Assembly (NCBI GenBank): GCA_035610365.1
Contig: CM069434.1
Span: 102,102,806 to 102,166,805 of the forward strand
Direction: 5' to 3'
Origin: Aquatica leii
Lineage: Eukaryota; Arthropoda; Insecta; Coleoptera; Lampyridae
DNA length: 64,000 nucleotides
The translations under genes were made by a program, and so were the position numbers. Under the pieces are notes generated by a model. It was not told the DNA's origin. It did not search any database and was given only the letters and a program-made list of their open reading frames with translations. Positions 27,598-39,759 of this stretch are shown piece after piece. Every line of letters begins with the position of its first letter. Positions within the stretch are counted from its first letter, which is position 1.

Positions 27598-29693
27598 TTA
27601 ATGAATTTCTGTTTCTAATTCTAAATTGTCCAAATAATAAAAATCAAACGCTTCTTCTTTTTTTTCTTCGTCTTCTTCATTTTCTGAAGATAAATTAGTC
27701 ATGATGGGAATATTTAGTTCTTTAAGTAAATCTAATACTTCTTTCGGAATATTTAATTTTTTTCTATTTCTAGTTCTTCTCTCAAGGTTAATGCTAGAAA
27801 CTAATGAATCCGAAGTGTCCATTGCTCTGTTAAAAACGTCTTCCATGGTGTTTTTGCGGTTATTTTTTCTTGAATAAAATTTCCTATCATATTTATAGAA
27901 TTTATTTCTGGATTCTGATGCTTCTTCGCTAAGATATCCTAAGGGAAGAATGTTGTTTTCAATTATTTGTCCACTGTGTTCCAAAACTTTGTGAATGATA
28001 CTTGGCATCGGAAACCAAGAATATTTTTTGTGGTAAATGCTTGCAGTACGGAAACAATGCAAAAACTATATAATTGCTAAAAGCTCGGCGAGCAGTGTTC
28101 CCATCATTTGTGTTACCTGCTCCATCTGCTTTGGGTTTGTCAACGTTAAGGCCCATTTCCTTCAAAAACCTACTGTGAATTAAAGATTTTCGATTTTCAT
28201 AAATTATTTTGTCTTCTTTTTGTACGTGCCATTTCAATAATGGAATTCTATAAGAAATTTTTAAGATACATTCAAAAAATCGAATCCAGCAATGTAGTGG
28301 ACTTATGCCATATTGCAATGCATCGATTTTTGGAGTAAACATTGCCGATTTTAAGTCTTCAACCTTCTGAAAAGTTTTTGGTTTGGCATCACAAATTGGG
28401 CAAGCTTGGGTGGATTTCGTATTTGTTATAATTTTTAGAACTTTTCCATCTATAAGTGTCATAGCTAGAATAAACTTAATTTGTAGAGATTTGTTTTCTG
28501 ACAAATTAATTACAAGTAAGTTTAAGTTTTTAATTTCCCAATCAAGTCTTTGTTTTTCTTGCAGAATGTGTTGCTTTGTTTCTTTAGTAAATTCTAGTTT
28601 TAAAGGTCTACAAAACTGCGGTGACTGAAAAGTTCTATTATTCCACAGAATAGTGTTATTATATTTCATTTTTAAAAGCACAACTGTGGTAGCAAATAGA
28701 GAGGTGTCAGATACTGTTTTCGCGTCAAATTTTTGTTTATAAGCAGAATGTCTAGAACTTCCATCAAAACCATAACTAAATATAATATCTATGTGTATTA
28801 TTGTTTGGTTATTCATTGCCTGTGGTATTACATTCTTTTGAAGCTCAACAATACGCTTAGTTGTGTGTTCTAATAAATTTTGTAGGAAAACTTCTACAAC
28901 AGTTTCTGTGATTTGTATATCCGCTGGTCTACAAGCCGATTTACATTTCCAAATTTGCTTATAATCCGAATAAATAAAAACATTTCTTGCAATAGCCCCT
29001 TTTCTTATATTGATATATTGTTGCTTACTTAAATTGTTGTCCAGAATAAATTCTAAAGCTTCTTCTGGAGTATAAGCTTTAATTTCAGTTTCTTGAACAA
29101 AAAACTTCTTTTTAATTTTTGATAGGCGGTTCAGTGATTTAGAAGCTTCTTTTAAAATCATTGCCAAATCTTTTTCACCATGTTGTCGTGCAGACATACC
29201 TGCAGCCTGTAATAATAGCTCTGTTTCATAATGTTGAGTCTTGGACAGCCTCCGATGCACGTCGTCTTTTTGTACGTTCAGACTGCTCTATGTAAGGAAT
29301 ACTTTTTCTCTCAGAAGAGGTTGTTGGTTGATTTTCGTTATTGTTTTTCAAGTCTAATACGTCTATTATTAATTCTCCTTCCAACCAATGGTCATATTTC
29401 GTTAAAAAAACTTGATGCGATCTGCTTACGTTCTGCCAACGCGTTGCAACATTAGAACAAAATTTACAAACTTTTTCTTGAATATTACAATTATTTTTAT
29501 TATAAATATGTTCTTCAATAGTCGTACAAATATAAGAACAAATAGCAGTTTGCTTTCTATTAATATCATTTTGTTGATGCCACAATTTAAATAACTCTTC
29601 ATTTTTAAAGCGATGCATATCTAAACAAACAAAAATTGTAATGTCTTGCACTTTCTTGCAGCTCAAAATGATACACAGTAGAAGTAGAGGCAT
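27598..29693 (-). pseudogene. Transib/RAG1-like transposase pseudogene
   Basis: Three overlapping frames cover the gene, read leftwards. The first (29693-29226) has the N-terminal module KVCKFCSNVATRWQNVSRSH. The second (29260-27959, 433 codons) contains GFDGSSRHSAYKQ with a candidate first catalytic aspartate (residue 166), IDGKVLKIITNTKSTQACPI, CPIC (287-290), the block GISPLHCWIRFFEC and GAGNTNDGNTARR. The third (28062-27598) has MPSIIHKVLEHSGQIIE and the candidate catalytic glutamate in GYLSEEASESRNK, then a charged C-terminus. These blocks follow RAG1 core order. Two frameshifts, near 29240 and 28040, break it; otherwise it is long and open. I could not place the second aspartate: the LH block has Ser where RAG1 has Asp. 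Terminal repeats were not found. Confidence 0.75.
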
Positions 29694-29699
29694 GCCTTC

Positions 29700-30150
29700 A
29701 TAAGTTTTGTTTGAAACATTTTGCTAGCAAACTTAAGCGTTTTTGTATATGATTAATTATATTTTAGTTTCTATTATAAATGACAGAAAGTGCGCCACCC
29801 CAACAAAATAATTTTTTATAGAAAAGTATTGTAAGATAACAAATAAATGTAAAATATATAATAAAATACATACTTGTAGAAATGATATTCAAAACATTTT
29901 TTGACAATCCATTAAAAAGCAAGCGAAATCTAGAAATTCAAGCAAAGGTAACTTTTCGTCTAATAGCGTGCGTACTGGATGATTGGATGAAAATAATAAA
30001 AAACATTGAAATTTTATCCATGATAAACATACAAACAGCATTCTAAAATGCAATAAAAATCAAAATAAACAAAATTAAGCTAGAATTAATCAGTCCAGAT
30101 ATAAAAAAAATATAATAAATTAAATAAAGACATTTAAATGGTAGTGATTA
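29700..30150. other. no feature recognised
   Basis: AT-rich spacer between the Transib-like pseudogene and the pogo-like pseudogene. I searched it for ends of both elements and found no convincing inverted terminal repeat. Confidence 0.4.
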
Positions 30151-30156
30151 ACATCG

Positions 30157-32608
30157 TTAACGTACTTCAATTTTGTTAAAACTTATTTCAAACGAAATCA
30201 AATCGACCTGACGTTTGGTTTTTCCATGTTTATTTGATTTTGGCAGAATCATTTTAATGGCACTTTCAGCGACGGTCAAGATATCGGGATCTCTTGGCAA
30301 AACAAATTTGGCAGCTATCTTTTGATGCTTTCTATAAACAATCATACATTTTCCTTTCCTTCTATTATTCTGTGTATTTTTTCTTTTGGAAGCCTTAGGA
30401 TAACCTCTGAACTGTTCAGGTGAAACAAAATCTAGTTTTTTTTGGGCTCTTGATTTTCTTTGTCTTCATTGATTTTGCTTAATACAGACTCACCAGCTGT
30501 AGAAGTTGAAGCTTCTTGCTTACTTACAGTAGGTCGATCTGTGACAGCAGAAGTCATAAAATCACAATCATTAATCACATTTTTGTCAAGCGGAAAAATT
30601 CCGTTTCTTTTAAAACTTGATTTTATGTTGCTTGGCGTCATAGATCGATCAAAAGCGGTTCCAACGCATTCAGCTACTTGATATATAGTCATTGGCCTCC
30701 CTGGATGATGAAGAAACCAACTGCGGAATTGTAATGAGCTTTGAACGAAGCAAAAACACTTACATCTAAAAGTTGTAATCTGTGACTACAATGAGGTGGT
30801 AGTGTTAGTATTGTAACACCATTCTCTCGAGCTTTGTCTACAGTAGCTAGAGAAATGTGACTCTTATGGTTGTCCATAATTAACAGCGTAGGTTTTTCTT
30901 TGCTAGATAATGTAAGTTTAACAAAATGATCGAGAACTAGAGAAAATATCTCAGGGCACATCCACCCAAAAGTAGTGGCAAGGCCTAACGTACCATGAGG
31001 AGCACCATTAACCATATGAGTTTTAAAATTTTTGCGTGGAAAAATCATCACTGGTGGTAACGCTGTACCTAAAGCATTAACTATGCAGCATGTGGTAACA
31101 TTATGCTCTTTTTCGCCGCTGGTATTATTCACCTGTTTAATTCCTTTCCCAGCAATTATTTTTTAGGACTTCGGACTGTTGTGGTTGATGTTTCGTCTAA
31201 GTTAAAAACTCTTGAACCATCAGCAAAGTTTTCACTTCGGGAATAAACCGCCTCTAATTTGGTAAAGAATGTCGTTACATTATGTGGATTAAATGATGTC
31301 ATTCTTGATAAGCCAGATGCCTCAGGAGAACGAATACTAATATTAGAATGACGTTTCTTAAAACCCCTAAACCACTTCAACCCTGCCAATTTATTTTTTG
31401 TCTAATTTTCGGGAATTTGTATTTCGCCATTTCGTACACCCATTTCTTGCATTTTATTACTGTCAATCCATAACCCATTCTTGATATAGTGAGAAAATAT
31501 TTTACCAATTCTTTCTCTTGGTCATTATTAAAAATTTGTCTTGAATTGTATTGTATTTTGTATTGATTTCAGTTATTATTTTAATCAAATTTACCGGGTG
31601 GACCTTATAAACTTAGTAAATTTCTTAAGTTGCTGGTAGCGTATTTAATAGTAAATAAAAAGTTAATCATTAAAGGTTCTCAACCTGTAATAGTAAATAA
31701 ATATGTAATTTCTATATATAATTCTAAGTTACTTTAATTTAATGATGTATTAATTTGAAATGCATAAAATAGTCTACATATTATAAGAGTATCAAGGTTT
31801 GCTATCTTTAATAAATTTTGTAATCTTAAGTTGGCAACAGTGTATTCAATAATAAATAACATTAATCATTATAGGTTATGAATATGACATTATTATCTCG
31901 AATATTCATTGATCATTCTAAATTTACATTCAAAAAATTAATTGTTTTGATTTACCAAATACACAATTGAATATAACACCCTTTTTAATATGATGTGTAA
32001 AAAAAATTTTTTTTGATAGGAACCATTCTTTATATTTTGGGATGAACAAGTTAGCCCTTTGTTGTTTATGATAGATTTATTTTTTTTATAATACTTTAAC
32101 TTAATTATGTATTAATATGCATAATATTCAAATCATAGAAATACAAAGCACCCGAACTTGTACGACATTCAAATATATTAAAATGCGCGGGAAATTTGGT
32201 TGCTATCCCCCAACCCCCTCCCAAAACTCGAACTTGTCCGAACCCGAACTTACACGAAATTCGAATTTGAAAATTGCGCGCGCACACAAACTTATACGAA
32301 GAAACTCCGATCTTGCCCGATCTTTCCCGAAGCGCGGGAAAATTTGAGCCAGGATCCGCACTACTATACTACTTATATTTAGGTGTAAGCCTTATTTGCT
32401 CAAGAAGTTTCTCTTTTAATTTCCTTGCATAACGGAAAAGGGTAACAAAAGGAACACCTGTACGTTCAAAAACTTTTCTTAGAGTTAAACCACTTTTATA
32501 CAGGTTTATAGCATTTTGCATCGTTTCTGCGGGGGTTAAACCAATAGCAGTCTTTTGTGATCGAATTCTTGCCATCTGCAGCAAAGAAATAGATATAAGA
32601 AAATGCAC
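30157..32608 (-). pseudogene. pogo-like transposase pseudogene, interrupted
   Basis: Read leftwards: the Psq helix-turn-helix (LTPAETMQNAINLYKSGLTL, then FERTGVPFVTLFRYARKLKE, 32608-32369); an interruption of roughly 0.9 kb; the CENP-B-like block KWFRGFKKRHSNISIRSPEA (31389 on); first catalytic block VFNLDETSTTTV; KEHNVTTCCIVNALGTALPP; second catalytic block LLIMDNHKSHIS near 30880; the SHRLQLLDVSVFASFKAHYN block near 30760; and KSSFKRNGIFPLDKNVIND. All three catalytic aspartates are visible. A basic tail ends near 30157. Frameshifts separate the parts. The right terminus of this element is probably at 33413. Confidence 0.8.
32120..32360. repeat. GC-rich degenerate repeats inside the pogo-like gene
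   Basis: Three related stretches contain CCCGAACTTGTACGA, CCCGAACTTACACGA and CTTATACGAAGAAACTCCG. The first and third each run into GCGCGGGAAA, the second into GCGCGCGCAC. The block is much more GC-rich than its surroundings and falls in the gap between the N-terminal and CENP-B-like parts of the transposase, so it belongs to the inserted material. No coding or terminal repeats are evident. Confidence 0.4.
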
Positions 32609-32955
32609 GAGGCACGGTGAAACATATGTGGGAACACTAAAACATCAATGGTCCACAGTGAAACAAAAAAAATCGCTACAATTGAACATGAAATAGTTAG
32701 AGACATTCCAAAGCTTACTTGCATTGTACACTACCAGAGCTTTCTGCTTCACTAATAATTACGTACACAATAATTTACACTTCCAAACTAATAATCGTTT
32801 TTAAAACGTCACGTAAATAGTAACTTTAACGGTTTGTTGCCAACTGATGTGTTGCACCGCCAAAAGTGCGGCCTGTAGGATACTGTAATTTCGTTTAAAA
32901 AGTGAGAATGTTCATTAATATTATTCACGAGATGGCGGTAGTTGTATACCTGCGC

Positions 32956-33360
32956 CATAGATATTTATATAATTTCGTTATAGGTACGGCTTTCAGCTTT
33001 AATGTTATTGAAATAGTAATGCAGAGCTAAGAGGAAAGTGCGGTAAATTGTACTCTGAAATAGTACAGTTCTAACACGCCGGCGCGGAAATAACATGTAT
33101 TGTTGATGAAAATGAAAACTCCTTTAACAAATATTAACAAATATCCAATACTTTGTTTTTTAAAAATTGTATTTCTAGTTTCAATTCGATAAAATTTCGA
33201 GGAATCGTCATATTATCTACATTTAAATATTATAGCAAAAACGTGTAAATTAAACGCATGCGCAATTTAATTGTACTATTTATCTCTGTCTTTCTTTACG
33301 TAGAGCACAACACAATCCTCGGAAAGCCGCATATATAACGAAGTTATATAAATATCTATG
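32956..33360. mobile_element. 405-bp MITE with 8-bp GC-rich duplication
   Basis: The left arm starts CATAGATATTTATATAA and the right arm is its inverse over about 40 bases, ending ATCTATG at 33360. The target duplication ACCTGCGC is perfect (32948-32955 and 33361-33368). An 8-bp duplication suits hAT or P elements. The CATA start and the GC-rich duplication in AT-rich DNA lean towards P, but the arms lack a diagnostic motif for either. It lies within the right part of the pogo-like element. Confidence 0.8.
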
Positions 33361-33388
33361 ACCTGCGCGTTATATTTTAAACTACTGA

Positions 33389-33413
33389 TGTTTCACTGTG
33401 GAACACTCTCCCC
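33389..33413. other. right terminus of the 30-kb pogo-like element
   Basis: Reverse-complemented, this reads GGGGAGAGTGTTCCACAGTG and is followed outward by TA at 33414-33415. It resembles the GGGGA ends of the pogo-like elements at 12658 and 47942. It interrupts the reverse-transcriptase frame of the LINE at 33416. The matching left terminus was not found. Confidence 0.55.
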
Positions 33414-33415
33414 TA

Positions 33416-35206
33416 CCATACGAATGATTAGGTTTGTTGTTTTTGCTGATTACCATCCATTTCATCTTCTTTACGTTCAGTTTCAGTTCGATTTCAGAAC
33501 TTTTAACAGCTTCTTGTCTAGTACCTATCAAAGCAGTATTGTCTGCGTATCTCAGATTATTGATTGGGAGACCATTAATTTCGACGCCAATGTCAATGTC
33601 TTCCATAATTTCACAGAAGATACTTTCTGAATACAAACTGAAGAGGAGCGGTGATACCACGCAGCCCTGTCTGACGCTTTTTAAGATTTTTGAGGTTCTA
33701 GTAATATCACTATCTACACGAATTGCAGCAGTCTGATTCCAGTACATGTTTGCGATTATACGAATGTCTTGTCCATCTAGTTCTACATCAGTGAGAATTT
33801 TAATCAGATTATCGTGTACAATATCAAAAGCTTTTTCGTAACCAATGGAACAGGTGAAAATATCGACGTTCACATCACGACAACGCTGCACTAAAACTCC
33901 GTCCTGTCCTGTATATGTTATTGAAAAGAGTCAGCAATGTAGAGAATGCACTATGCTCCTTGAGAACCGTTAATATTTCGACGTATATTTTATCTGGACC
34001 GGGAGTTTTTCCAGTTTTAGCTAATTTGAATGCCTTTACTATTTAATCTCTTGGGATATCTAAACCGTCATTGCTGTTAATGTTAAGATTAGCACTTCTT
34101 TGATCATGGAAAAGTGTTTGTATATAACTATCCCGTTTTTTAATTTTTGTTCAGTTTACGTTGATAGTTGCCCTGTATTGTTTATTAGAATGCCCGTGCG
34201 TTTAAACCTGTGTTCATCTGCTGCCTACTTCATTTTTTTGTGTAAGTTGAAGGCTTTACTTTTAGTCTTTCGTTTAATTGTAGTTGTTCTGATGTTACAT
34301 TTTCAGTTATTGTCATGATGTTGTTCCACTTGTCTTCGACCTTTGTGTCAACATTACCATTTGAATTTCGTTACTTCGAAACGTTGACTGTACTGACGGT
34401 ACTGTATAAGTTGTAGGGTCTCGCAGTTTCTTAATGTCAATGTTAGTTTTGGTCTCTTTTTTTTGTTTGAGCTTGAGTTTAATAGATGCCGATAGTAAAT
34501 TGTTGTCGGAGTAGACAACCGCACCGCCATATGTTTTTGCGCTCTTTATACAATTTTGAAATCGTCTGTTTATAATAATGTAGTCAATTTGGTTCCTTAC
34601 ATTATTGTTTGCATTAGATGTCCATGTATATAGAGGTCGAGGTGGCAATTTGAAGGACGTATTTATAATCACAAAATCCTCCTCTTGACAATATTGCACT
34701 AGGCGGTCTCCTCGTTCATTAGTATTTCCCAAACTAAACTCGCCCGCTACATTTGATCACCTATATTAATTAAGATTTCTGATTATTGTACGTATTCCTT
34801 AGCTTTGTTTATGTCTGAGTAGAATAACTCAATGTCGTCGTTTGTGGCGTCGCAGGTTAGCGCATAGACTTGAATTATGTTTAGTGGAAACGGTTTTGCA
34901 TTGAGCTGGATGAGAATAACTGTCTGATATTGGTAACCAGCTTTTCATACATTTATTGAATTCTTCGGTGATGATAATACCAACAGCCTTTAAATGATTG
35001 TGATCATCGTTACCAGAATCATAAACATGATGATGATTCATCACAAAATGTCCAGTATTGGGCCATCGCATTTCACTTATACCAAGTATGTCTATTTTTA
35101 ATATTCCGATTTCTCTAATAGTGTTGTGCGTTTTACCGCTTGAAAATAGACTCCGTACATTCCACATAGCTATCTTTCTCATGATTAAGCCGGAGATTCT
35201 TAGCAC
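33416..35206 (-). pseudogene. RTE-like LINE: endonuclease and RT pseudogene
   Basis: Read leftwards. An apurinic-type endonuclease N-terminus is at 35206-34829 (KIAMWNVRSLFSSG, IDILGISEMRWPNTGH, with the conserved Asn and Glu); its C-terminal part is at 34732-34313 (DRLVQYCQEEDFVIINTSF, PRPLYTWTS, NQIDYIIINRR). The RT is at 33891-33416 (TCSIGYEKAFDIVHDNLI, SVRQGCVVSPLLFSLYSE). Its catalytic box reads YADNTALIG, so the second aspartate of YADD is replaced. The RT ends abruptly at the pogo-like terminus (33413), losing thumb and tail. This protein type is often annotated as craniofacial development protein 2-like in insects. Confidence 0.8.
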
Positions 35207-36822
35207 CCTCTGCTTCTAGGAATTAAAAATACTGAGGTGGTTTCTCTTTGCTTTCTTCATTAAATAACTGCCGTTTCAAGTTAAAGAACAGACGCAGACC
35301 AAGAAGCCGTCCAATAAAAAACCGTCGCGTTTGGATTTTTTTAGTGTAGTAGAATGACCAATTTGTGATACTTTACCACCACTTGATTGTCCTCTTTAGT
35401 TTCGCTGTGACCTAGTTTCCTTGAGGGATTGATTACCACAAGCTACCTCTAAGTTGTTCTCGTTTTTAGTTCCGCGACGTGGAAGCATGAAGTAGGACTT
35501 GAGGAGTAGAGGCTAAGTTTTTTTAACAGCATGCAACAAAATCTATTCGGATACATCTCTCATTTGGAACCTAAATATAACCAAAGAAGATAATACACCA
35601 GATACTAAATTATTATAGTTCTTGCCTGTTTTTAACTTTAATTTATGTGTTTTAATTTTTACCGTTGCTTTCAAATATTCCTTGTTTTCCTGCCAAGTTT
35701 CTCAAACGCATGTCATTTTTTAAAGTCATAAATTTTGAAGAAATAATTTAAAACTGCTTATAGTTTTGTAAAGACTAACTTAAAGTACCTATAGCCTTAT
35801 ATCATTCTAAAGTAAACCTCTGTTCTGTAACTCTGTGTTGACTTGAATTATGTTTAGTGGAAACGGTTTTGCATTGAGCTGGATGAGAATAACTGTCTGA
35901 TATTGGTAGCCAGCTTTTCATACATTTATTGAATTCTTCGGTGATGATAATACCAACACCATTTAAATGATTGTGATCATCGTTACCAGAATCATCAGAA
36001 ACATGATGATGATTCATCACAAAATGTCCAGTATTGGGCCATTGCATTTCACTTATACCAAGTATGTCTATTTTTAATATTCCGATTTCTCTAATAGTGT
36101 TGTGCGTTTTACCGCTTGAAAATAGACTCCGTACATTCCACATAGCTATCTTTCTCATGATTGAGCCGGAGATTCTTAGCACCCTCTGCTCATTTAAGAG
36201 CTACCGGTTACTGAGAGCCAATTTTTTGGTTTTCTCAATCATGCAAAAGATTTTTCTGGGGATTAAAAATACTAAGGTGGTTTCTCTTTGCCTTCCTCAT
36301 TAAATAACTGCAGAACAGACGCAGACCAAGAAGCCGTCCAATATGGAAACCGTCGCGTTTGGATTTTTTAGTGTAGTAGAATGACCAATTTATGATACTC
36401 TACCACTACCCGTTTGTCCTCTTTAGTTTTGCTGTGACGTAGTTTTCTTGAGGGATTGATTACCACAAGCTTCCACTAAGTTGTTCCCGTTTTTAGTTCC
36501 GCGACGTGACGCATGCAACAAAATCTATTTGCATACATCTCCCATTTGGAACCTAAATAGAACCAGAGAAGATAATACACCAGATACTAAATTATTATAG
36601 TTCTTGCCTGTTTTTAACTTTAATTTATGTGTTTTAAATTTTACCGTTGCTTTCAAATATTCCTTGTTTTCCTGCCAAGTTTCTCAAACGCATGTCATTT
36701 TTTAAAGTCATAAATTTTGAAGAAATAATTTAAAACTGCTTATAGTTTTGTAAAGACTAACTTAAAGTACCTATAGCCTTATATCATTCTAAAGTAAACC
36801 TCTGTTCTGTAACTCTGTGTTG
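34867..36822. repeat. ~980-bp tandem duplication of LINE endonuclease region
   Basis: Copy A (34867-35839) and copy B (35840-36822) are direct repeats beginning GACTTGAATTATGTTTAGTGG-like and ending AACTCTGTGTTG. Each contains the first part of the LINE endonuclease (minus strand) plus its upstream region. They differ by scattered substitutions and small indels. Copy B lacks a piece around TTTCAAGTTAAAGAAC and gains a segment near 36190-36260. The junction is head to tail with no spacer. Confidence 0.8.
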
Positions 36823-38347
36823 TCTTGATATTATGAAATACTCTGTATAGTTAACAATAATTTTAAAGTGTAAAACTTTAAAGACACTATAACTTGATGA
36901 ATAATTCAATGAATAAAAATTGGAAACAACAACATGGATAAAGAGAAACATACAAATACCTAAGACAAATGACTGTTGCAAGTAAAGAAAATCAAAAAGT
37001 AAATATTAAAAGTGTCTACAAAAGCGAACTTAAGCAAACTCAAAATTAACTAAAGAAGTATAGAAGGAAGAATACATAAACTAAAAAAATTTATTGTGAT
37101 TGTAAAATTAATATTTTATTTCTGTTATAGGCGTGAATGTAGCGGTTATAGATTTTTTATGTGGACCGATCAAAAAATGTCAGCTTCAACTAATTTTTTA
37201 ACATCTAAACAGATATACTAATAGTATTATATTTTGCTTAAATTAATCTATTTGTTACATTAAAACTAATAATTATTTTAATTAACAATTAATGTTTGTT
37301 AAAGACACACTATATATTCAATTGATTAAATCTACTCTTAATATGGTTAACAATTTTACAATAAAAACCTTTAGTCGAATCAAATTACACAGAAACCACA
37401 AACAGTGCTGTAAAATAAATAAAAAATAACAAGAGTATAAATTTTTCACATTAAAGGAAACCGTTTTTTTTATTGATTTAGCATCACACACAAATAAATT
37501 AATTCTTCCTTTTTTCTCAGATTGTTCCATTACGTTTATGTTTTGTTTTTTATAAAATATTTAACCGAACTCATAACAACTCATAAAACATTGTTGCGAG
37601 TAGATAATTTGTAAAAGACTATTTGCATAATCTAAAAAAATAACAATTTGCTAAAACAAAAAAAGTTTTTAAAAACTAAATTAACCAGGAAATGAAAAAT
37701 ATCTGTTTATGGATGTATAAAACTACTCTGCAAAATTCTGATAGAAAAGTTACTATTGCTAAGACCTCTTCAAGTAGGATTTGGTGGTTAAACTGTTACT
37801 TTGAAGTGGAATTATATAAAAACATTAAAACACACATGCATACATAGATTAGGATACATCCAGACTTAAACCAATTTAAATTCAAAAAAACACATTTGAG
37901 CTATATTTGTGCTACAATATTTTAATTTCTTGTACTACTTTTTATATAAAGTTTAACGTACTTAGTTAAGCTGTAGTTCATCAAATAGTTTAATCTATAA
38001 TCAATAAGTTTGCGTCAACGTACCCTTTGAATCTTATTACAGTCTTGTGATTTTCTTTCTGTACATTTCTGTACTACATTACCGAATCGATTTAGAAATT
38101 CTACAACTTGTTTGATCTGTTAGAAATCAGTATATTATCGTTCTTTTGTTCGAAATAATATATCTTAGTTCAATTTAGTTCGTGTCATTGACGCGACCTA
38201 ATTTAATCATCACAAATTTTCTCTAAATATACCAAGATTTGTTACTAATGGTAATGTTTATAACGCATTATTTCTTTTTTGTAATTGGTCAATTCTAATA
38301 CTACGATAGTTAAACTATTATTATAAAATGTTTTAAATGCATAATAA
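36823..38347. other. no gene recognised
   Basis: AT-rich DNA with only short chance frames. No terminal repeats or recognisable protein remnants were seen up to the solo LTR. Confidence 0.4.
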
Positions 38348-38746
38348 TGAAACGTTCTCGAAGGTATTGTCAACTTCGAGACAATGACCAAAGGATGTTG
38401 AACATTCACAGATAACAAAAATATATAAAAAGTATTCCAAGGGAGTCGAGGTCAGTTTTTCGAATAGAATCGAGAAGATTTTGTCAGTTTAAAATAGATA
38501 AATGATTGAGGTGTGTGCAAAAATGAATAAATAAAGTGCCCGTTCTAGTGAAACATAAATATGCCGCGTACGTGTTGTTAACATAAATTCAATTTTAAAT
38601 AAAATTAAAAAATGCGGACCTATTGATAGTAATACATAAATTAATTAAGTGTTTTTCTTAAATATCGTTAGATTTAATTACCTACGTGTAGTTTTTATCG
38701 TGTAAATATCTAGTTTTCAAACAAATTAAATTTAAAATTTGTTACA
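38348..38746 (+). repeat. solo LTR, relative of the Gypsy LTR
   Basis: The 399-bp unit begins TGAAACGTTC, as does the Gypsy LTR, and ends GTTACA. The 4-bp duplication ATAA is perfect (38344-38347 and 38747-38750). It has TATATAAA around 38422-38431 and the initiator TCAGTT at 38452-38457, with the start A 30 bases from the last TATA T, the same design as in the full element, and AATAAATAAA downstream. The interior is otherwise diverged, so it is a related subfamily. Confidence 0.8.
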
Positions 38747-39386
38747 ATAATTTATGGTTTATTACGTCTGCAAAATATTACGAAAATGTAAAGCAATCCG
38801 TTATGTTTAAGAGGTGGAAAATTACTGCAAGTAACTGGATATTTTGTAAACGTAAATACTATTTTCTAACTAATTTTTGGTATATAGTTTTGCCAATATT
38901 TATTCATGAGTTTACATGAACAGTATTTTACTAAAATTCGTCGTTGTTTTTAAATTAAATATTGACTTACGTCCCGACTGCTTTTCCGTATTTTGTCACA
39001 TATGTTTAGCATTTAATAGTAACTTATTCAACTAATTAAAATACAAACGTCGCTGTTCTCTTAAAACTTTAGACAAAGACATGGGTGACCGTATATAATA
39101 CACCGAAGTGCATTCCGTTTAGCACAAGCAATACCTGAAACAAAGGTTAAAAACGAAACTACAAAAAAATGTAATTGCAAAACTAACAATAAATTCCACA
39201 TTCTACATTTTGAACGTTAAGAAGCAAAATGCAAAATAGAGTAGGATAAAAAAATAATAAATGTGTAATTAAAATATTTATTACGTAGTTTGGATTATAC
39301 TTTCATATGCTTGTTTTTTGAGTATTAATTGAAGCTTTGTGTAACACACAACATTAGGTGTTAGGAAATTTTTATTTAGTTCTGAT

Positions 39387-39583
39387 AGGTCAAAGTTACC
39401 TTTTACAAATTCTATGGTGAACAGTGAATCAAGACACAGCGAATATTTAGTTTATTTTGCAAAAACGGGAGCTGTGTACTGTGCTCCTTGTCTGTTCTTT
39501 AGTGGAGACAACAAAAATTTATTTTTAAATAGTTTCTCTGACTGGAAACATGCTGAGCAAAGACATAAAAATCATAAATCATA
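39387..39583 (+). pseudogene. hAT/ZMYM TTF-type zinc-finger fragment
   Basis: A frame reads HSEYLVYFAKTGAVYCAPC, LFFSGDNKNLF and NSFSDWKHAEQRHKNHKS before a stop. The Y-C-x2-C ... F-x-DW-x-H ... H-x3-H arrangement is the TTF zinc finger at the N-terminus of hAT transposases and ZMYM-related proteins. The catalytic hAT domain is not present. Confidence 0.6.
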
Positions 39584-39759
39584 AAAAATAAATTAAATTA
39601 AATTGCTATTGAAAAAAGTTGGGTTGTTTGACGAACCCTTTTCCTAGGCAAAAAAATATTACTTTTTGAACCAGATGGAAGATCTGTGGGTCTTCAACCT
39701 TTGCTTATTCAGAGATATTTCTTCGGGTTTTCAATTTAAAATGGATATTATATTATTTG

